Shown piece by piece: positions 57,601-64,000 of a stretch of DNA of 64,000 nucleotides (the first letter of the stretch is position 1; each line of letters starts with the position of its first letter). The position numbers and the translations under genes are program-made. The notes beneath the pieces are model-generated. The model was not told the DNA's origin. It did not search any database and worked only from the letters and a program-made list of their open reading frames with translations. The stretch comes from Patiria miniata (taxonomy: Eukaryota; Echinodermata; Asteroidea; Valvatida; Asterinidae), in NCBI RefSeq assembly GCF_015706575.1, contig NW_024037074.1, forward strand, positions 27,083,334 through 27,147,333. The letters run 5' to 3'.

Positions 57601-58830
57601 TGGGGGGGGGTGTTGTAAAGAAGGTATCAAGATGTGTCTAGTCCAGTCGAATAAAGTTTTATTTTCCCAATTGTTTGAAACCAACTCAAGTGTTTGAAAT
57701 GAAAAGCTATTTGTTCGGTCCAAATCTTCCGAAACGGAACAAGTTTGCTCTCCCAACACGTATTTAAAATAGGTTCAAAAGGCACACAATGCGTATTAAT
57801 CTGTGCATTTACGCCCATTATGTGAATTCCCGTGAAAAAAAGTGGTGCACGAACAAAATATCTTACAGTTATATCACCTTTGGAGGACAGTAAAATTTAA
57901 GTACATGGGGTTAAGACTGAGATACATTATTGGAGGAGTGGCAAACGATTAACATTCCTGGACCAAAAATGTTGGGGAACATGTCGTCCCTCCACAACTT
58001 CCATCCCTGGGATCAAACCCATATGATTTGATGAACACACATTTTCAGGACTGATGACAAGTACAAGTTTTTATTGTTGGTAACTGTAATGGTACCATAT
58101 TGTCGACTTGGCGCGGTTCTACCGGGGCCAGGGGGCTTGAGCCCCTCCCCAGCAAAAACAAAAAACAAAAGTCTAACCCCCCCCCAACAAATAAAAAAAA
58201 GAAAAAAAAAAGAATTGGCATACAGAATGGCAGTAGCAAATGTTAGAAGGTGGCGACATATGCAAACGGTCTACCCCCACAAAAAAAAATACTCATGAGA
58301 ATTGGGCGTCTGTAGTACAGTGTAAATGATAGTAGGATTCTGTAAGTGCTCCCAATTGAAAATATGATACACCCCAATGGGTCCGGAGAAGAAAACTCTA
58401 TACATTTCAGCACGCCTCCCTGCAAAAAAATCTGGATCCACTGCTATGGGCTTCAAAATCGCGCCTGCTGTCAACCAGACAACTCAACGACGCTTGGAAC
58501 AACTATGGTGGTAACTACTCCTTGTCCTAACTAGAGTGGGCAATGTCTAGACCAAAAGAGTGATTCCCAAAAGGAATCAGTGAATTTGTTGGAACATAAA
58601 CCGACTACTGTCAAAAACATTTGAGGATTTGCCAGGCACCATTATCATGCATTATGGTAAATATGATAAGTCGATTTTCAAGGGCCATTGTGATGCTTTC
58701 GGATCTTACTTTTTTTTTTTTTTTTTTTTTGGGGGGGTTTCATGTCAGAACTATTATTCAAATAGCTTTCACAAAAATCCGCCGGGGGGGGGGGGGGGTG
58801 AGGGCAAGGTCCAACCACTTGTGGATACGC
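54630..58830. other. Intergenic stretch with low-complexity tracts
   Basis: No gene recognised. Contents: a diverged repeat pair at about 55.98-56.12 and 56.95-57.08 kb (CTCTATTTGAGACTCTTTG shared), CT-rich DNA at 57.34-57.45 kb, T/G junctions at 57,591-57,608 and 58,711-58,737, a C-run followed by A-rich DNA at 58.17-58.21 kb, and a G-run at 58.78 kb. Confidence 0.6.
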
Positions 58831-61800
58831 AACTGCGGTAGTGTGGAAAAGATGACAAAGTCATTTTATCAGTAGGCCCTACGGGAAGACTTTTTTGACC
58901 ATGTTTGAACAAATAAAAAGTCCGTTTTGTCATATACCGAAAAATCAAGTAATCACTCTAATTTAATTGACAGTTTAATGTACATGTATAGTAGTCGACA
59001 TAGGCTTGATTTGATGTAACACTCTTTTGATTTCAAATAAAAATAACAGTAACTATTTTCAAAAGCGTTGCGAATCAAACTATCTATGCTTTCAGAGTTT
59101 GAGTTCTTAAAAAAATGCTATATTATGTCCTTATTTGTTTCTTTAATTCACATTACGATTTTATGCGCTGGTCGGGAGTTTTAAGTTAAGTGATGTGAAC
59201 TACATGCGCATCAACGGTCGCACTCATTGTTTGGGTTTCATTTGATCTCTCTACAATATCTTAAACTAAATCGTCGAATATTAAAACGTAAAAAAGAAAT
59301 CAAATATCTCAAACATTTGCTCATAGAGAATTCAGTTCTAAAGAGGATATTGCTATTTACAGTATTGCCGTCATTCTTTGAAATGCGCTTAAAAAGCTTC
59401 AGACTGTGAAAAGCTACTAATATTGAGCAGGCAAATAACATAATAGGAACAACGTCTAAATGTAATTCAGGGTTGCTTACATTTAGTATATGTCACATTA
59501 CTTTTTACATGTCACATGAAGAAGTTACATTTTTCCTGTTGAGCTCAGTGTTTCCAAAATTATAACAAAGTTGTGTTTGTGGCTTCTACGTGAAAAAAAG
59601 TTCAATAAAAACAAAATGTTATTTTATAACGTTGGAAATCACATTGTAAACAGTATCAGAAATATACATAAAACCTAGTCTTTACATGGCAATCGTTGAA
59701 ATGTACTTTTGCTTATTTTCATAATTTTTTATTTATTACTTTTTTTTTTTTTTTTTTTTTTGGGGGGGAGGGGAAATAACACATGTTATGATTTATTCTC
59801 ACACTGATGATGTTTATATTAGTTCTTCTCACCGGCCTATCCAGGGGCACTAGTTATCTCTAGATTATTTGAGTTTTCGTTTGATATCGGTACATACCTG
59901 ATGACCGCGGGTTAGTACTTCCATGCACGCATGCTCCGTTTGCACGAAGTAGGCCATAATAAATGGATGAGTGTGCTGTTGAAACGTCCCATTCTATGGT
60001 ACAAACACTAACACATTCTGTTCACTAAACGAGTTTGCTAGCTTTGAGTGAATTTAAAATTGTTTAAACTCTAATTTTTGGATACGTGTGTTCGTACCAC
60101 TGTCAATGGCAACTCCACAGCACCCTCATCCGAGGGCTTATGGGAGACATTTGAGAATTGTTTTGGTGGCAGCAAGCGTACCGGTCTTTTGCTATTGTTT
60201 GCGTCATTTTGCACATGCGCACATTGACTTAAACATGACATGAACAACTGAAAGTACCGATGGGTGTGCTGCCACCAAGCCTCTCAAAAGTCTCCTATCC
60301 ATGTAAATGTTTTTTGCAATTGACCTAGCCTCAATTTTTAATTGAAAACGATATTGAAGCGGAAAGTAGTGCCCATGCAATATTGCAATAATTGGTGGGG
60401 ATATGCGGGCATTTCGCACAAATCCATTTTCTCAATTTCTTGCAATGGCGCAGACGGTGAAGTCCTGCGGAGACCACACAATTCCATCGTTCCCTTCGAA
60501 GGATACCGGAGTTGCCTTGTTGGGGTTCTTCAAGGTGAAGTGGTGCAGCAAGTGTGTGAAAAGGACGAATAGCTCTTGCCTGGCAAGATGTTCTCCAATA
60601 CAAATGCGGCGACCTAGATTTTTTTTCAAGAACAAAACATTTAGGAGAAAAATAAAACTCAACATGTTGTAGACATGTATCTCTCAGTCTGAGACGCATA
60701 GTATTACATTGAGAGTATCAAATTCATCGGATATCAACTTCTCAGATGTATTTTGTTGGTGGGTTCCTTTGCATGAGCCTTATGCACGAGTTTGCCATTT
60801 TGTCTAGTTCCCTGAATATATTTCATTAATTATTAACTGCTGAAAGGGCTGGCGCCAGACTTTATACTCAGGCATAATGCAGCCTTATTTTACTGTCATT
60901 TTTTTATCCGAGTTTGAACATAAAAAAGAATGTTAATTAGGGAAAATTAAGATTTAAAATTATTCATTGAAGCCGATCGACTGGAATAAATTACTTATTA
61001 ATTTATTTTCATTTCTCTTCGCAAGCTCAAAAATAAGATTTATCCTCGTTTTTAATCCAATATGGCCGACTCTTGCATGCTTAAGGCCCATTGCTCTCAA
61101 TTTTGTCTTATGTCTGAACAGCGGCCCAATTTATATTTATGCCATCCTACCAGCCTGATCGAGTGTTCACGGTCGTGTTCGGACTCTATCTGTGGCTTTA
61201 TATTAACGTCTCAGTTTGTTGTTTAAGAAAGTCAAAGTAGCAAAATGTTCATCAAGCTAAATACAATTTGAAACTATCTTTAATGTTTACTTACCTACTC
61301 CAAATGGCGTGAGAACCTCGCGCGATTGAAACTGTCCTTCTTTGTCAAGAAATCGCTCCGGGCGAAAGCTCTTGGGCTTCGCCCACACAGATGGATCAAA
61401 GTGATTGTGCCACAAGTTGGAGATTACCAAAGTTCCCTTCGGTATGTTGTACCTATTTAAAGAACAGTGCAATACCCCATTTAGAAACCAAACGATTCCT
61501 TGAAGAACTACAAGGTAGTAGGTTCAGGAGATCAGGAAGGTCTTGATAATACTCGTCCCAACGGTTCATAAACAATATAGGGCGCTATTCATCTTGACAC
61601 TTATAACTCTATTGATGAATAGTACAGTGATGTTTCAAAGTGTGATTGCATGAATTCTAAAAACATGACAAAAATCTGCCGTTTATGGACTTAAGCGAAA
61701 GTCTGCTGCTTACGTATCATGCACATTATCACATAAACGAACTTTTAAAAGAAGGGAGGGTTACCGAGACGCGAAGGTCCCAACTTATTTCACATTTGCT

Positions 61801-63085
61801 TTCTTACCGATTCAAAACAATGCTACACACTGCTCAATTAAAATGAATAATCTCTCGTGCCATGATCCGTGGGTTTTGTACAACGTCCACGAATATGGAG
61901 CTCCGCATTACCGATTCGCCTTTTACTACCATCGGCAATACAAAACACCATGAAGCACACCACATCAAACTATTACATAAACTCAACACTTACCCCATCA
62001 ATTTGGTATCCTCGGAACACATGTGCGGTACAGACACTGGTAGGATAGTACCAATGCGCTGCACCTCACTAAGCACTGCCTCGGTGTAGGGCAGCTCAGG
62101 CTTGTCAGCGATTCTCGGCATTCGATTACGACTAGTGGCGTCATCCAACTCCTTCTGGACCCGAGTCTGTACCTCAGGATAGGCCATCATGTAAAGCATC
62201 GCCCAACGGAGCGTGGTGGCAGTGGTCTCCGATCCAGCAGCGAAAAGGTCGCCCACAATGCGCGGCAAGTTCTCGCTCTGCAGCGCCAGGGACTCAATGC
62301 CCTGTTTATCTTTCTTCTCCTTTTCGTTCAGGAAAATATCGATGAAATCGCGAGGGTTATCGTTATCTTTTTCGTGAGTGTGTTCCCCGACGAGGCGATA
62401 GATGTGATTGAAGAAATTTTCGACCGCGTGAATGTACCGTCGAACGAAGGGCAGCATTCTTAGCTTGTAAAACACGGGGGACATTTCAATCATGCCCCCG
62501 GACCCTGCCTCGACGACGTTGTCCGATAAAACCTTCAAGAGGCGTTGGAATTCTGGATCATTGTACTGAAATCTCTTCCCGAACACTACCGAGCAGATGA
62601 TGTTAGATACGGCGTTACCTAAAGCGTGTTTGGGATCAAAGGCCTTGCCGTTCTGTTTGCCGATTTCTTCCATGAGGATGTCCGCTTCAGTGGATATGGT
62701 CTGCTCAAAGCTTGATTTGCCAACCCCGAGACCTCGAAGCACGGTCATGCAAAAACGACGGATTTCTACCCACTGTTCACCAGAAGAATCCAGAATGCCT
62801 TCAGTGGGTCAAAAGAAAGAACAAATATTCACTTTCATTTTAACTGATGTAATTTAACTCTGAGCGCAAAAAGACTGGTTGTTCACGCGAATAAAATAGC
62901 CGTCGGTTACATTGGACAGCCTGTTCACACTGTAACAAATTGTCATCATTATACTCCTTACATAATAAATCTTTTTAAAACCCCATATTACCCAATAAGT
63001 CGTTCTTCTCAGAGGGGTGGGGTTTGGCCTTTATTTCCATGGTACCCTGGTTCAAAGGGGCTCTCGCAGCTTTATTTAACACGTT
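58831..63085. repeat. Segmental duplication, right copy (with P450 gene 2)
   Basis: Matches 45.4-52.4 kb with one copy of the 450-bp unit, the T/G junction at 59,739-59,768, the inverted GGGAGAC(A/T)TTTGAGA pair at about 60.14 and 60.28 kb, and P450 exons 3-5. It lacks the TTAA insertion. Similarity ends upstream of exon 3 at about 63,085. Confidence 0.85.
60432..62798 (-). CDS. CYP2-like cytochrome P450, 5'-incomplete copy (exons 3-5)
   Basis: Exons 62798-61994, 61452-61295 and 60613-60432, with the same phases as gene 1 and open throughout (about 381 residues). I-helix AAGSETT, EVQR, PERF and the haem loop FGVGRRICIG are intact. It differs from gene 1 by roughly 17 residues in exons 3 and 4, while exon 5 appears identical even in DNA. 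Counterparts of exons 1 and 2 (membrane anchor, Pro-rich hinge, B-C region) are absent from 62.8-64.0 kb. Either it uses unseen exons beyond the window or it is a truncated, possibly non-functional, duplicate. Confidence 0.85.
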
Positions 63086-63089
63086 TATA

Positions 63090-63716
63090 GCCTTGTTCAA
63101 TGCGGTCTCTCGGCTTTTTGTCGAAGGGAGATAATCGGGCCCTGCACCCACAATCAACGCGGCTACGTGCGTGTACCGCCGACACTTGTCCGTACGAACG
63201 GTTCGGTACTAACACAACCAGCAAGCACACACACGTGAGTACGGACTGTACGCATGGTGTAAGGCAGTAAATGTAGGCCTACTGTGTTCTGCGTGTGGGT
63301 GTACGTAGGTACGTACGTGTGGGGTACGCGCCGCGTGGCTTGTCGAACGACCGCCTTGTTGGGTCTGCAACTTCCGGGTTTAATGTCTTTCTTTATCTTT
63401 ACGTCCAGTTTTGGAAAAAAAATGGGCGGGCTTCAGGATATGCGGGTATTCCGTTATTATTATGTAGGTTCGTCTTGGACCAATCACACGAAACAACCTT
63501 CCCAATAGTATGATAAATTCATTTTTAAGCTGAGCAATCGTAAGCTTCACAAAAATCATGTGACGTCGCGCGGCATGCATAATGCATTAGCCATCATGGC
63601 GTCTTCCATGTCTTTTTAGCCGGAGCGAAATGTTCGTCACTTTTTCAACAATTTGACATTGATTCGAGTTTTTCGGCTCGTGTAATGAATCCATTTAAGT
63701 GGGCAACGATCGTCTA
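63090..63716. other. Non-duplicated flank upstream of P450 gene 2
   Basis: More GC-rich than its neighbours, with CpG- and TACGT-rich words at 63.15-63.35 kb, a CCAATCAC word at 63.48 kb and TGTGACGTCGCGCGGC at 63.56 kb. It could hold a promoter (either strand), but no exon is seen. Confidence 0.35.
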
Positions 63717-63872
63717 ATGACAGCATTACCTGCAGAATTCGTTGGAGCCTTCAATACTGCTTCGGACAGACTGGGACTGAACGACTGTCACCCACAGCAA
63801 CGGGCCGCCATTGCAGCGTTTTTTTTTCGCGGATGCGACGTGTTTGTTAGCCTATCGCGGGCTGACCAATGA
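63717..63872 (+). pseudogene. RecQ-type helicase N-terminal fragment, cut before the ATP-binding motif
   Basis: A 51-codon frame reads MTALPAEFVGAFNTASDRLG and continues HPQQRAAIAAFFFRGCDVFVSL. RecQ-like helicases have Q-x-x-A-I-x-A-F...G-x-D-V-F-V-S-L-P-T-G-x-G-K-S at this place. The match stops exactly where the Walker A loop (PTGxGKS) should begin and is followed by SRADQ and a stop. A splice to a further exon cannot be ruled out, but no donor is evident at the break. Confidence 0.5.
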
Positions 63873-64000
63873 GAATTCAGTATATACGTGGGGGTGGTAC
63901 CTCATTACCGTAATAGGTTTTGCTGGGTCAACTCAAAACCATCAAGGCGTTGGGTTACGCGGACTAGCTCATGCATGTACTGTGTGTGCATGGCTGTTGT

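Overview
This is a window of animal nuclear DNA. It has split genes with GT-AG introns, long AT-rich introns, and many short DNA transposons, a SINE and tandem repeats. The gene content (an adhesion GPCR carrying HYR domains, C1q/collagen proteins, a tandem CYP2-like P450 pair and a fragment resembling a RecQ helicase) fits an invertebrate deuterostome, most likely an echinoderm. That placement is inference from gene families.

Region 1 (1-4,850) is a degenerate, higher-order tandem repeat with no gene. Region 2 (4,900-27,550, minus strand) is one complete gene that I could assemble exon by exon: 27 coding exons, all with GT-AG borders and matching phases, giving a 1,583-residue protein. Its order is signal peptide, semaphorin (SEMA) propeller, Cys-rich linker, degenerate HYR, HYR, CUB-like, EGF-like, HYR, GAIN with an intact GPS, seven-helix adhesion-GPCR domain, and a Ser/Thr-rich tail. 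It is in effect a semaphorin ectodomain joined to an adhesion GPCR. I know of no described receptor with this design, and it is the main discovery candidate. Its introns hold at least seven different foldback or MITE-like elements. The stretch upstream of its first coding exon (27.4-32.2 kb) is a local tandem duplication that includes a dead copy of the signal-peptide exon.

Region 3 (32.2-45 kb, plus strand) has repeat-rich intergenic DNA and two tandem paralogues for secreted C1q/collagen proteins (276 and 270 residues). Each has a non-coding first exon, an intron whose acceptor touches the ATG, and a single coding exon. Their putative first exons begin with a shared 19-bp block, and their collagen stalks share an interruption after exactly 16 triplets.

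Region 4 (45-64 kb) is a segmental duplication holding two minus-strand CYP2-like P450 genes. The left copy is complete (5 exons, 498 residues). The right copy has exons 3-5 only, because the homology stops upstream of exon 3. The left copy alone carries a 517-bp TTAA-flanked insertion, and the right copy preserves the empty site. A tRNA-like core enclosed in near-perfect 56-bp inverted repeats and an array of TGACGTCA-type palindromes lie between them. The right edge carries a short plus-strand reading frame resembling the start of a RecQ-type helicase.

Taken together the window reads as receptor and innate-type genes (SEMA-GPCR, C1q proteins) and detoxification or lipid metabolism genes (P450s) in a region remodelled by local duplication and small transposons. 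Nothing shows that the three families work in one pathway.
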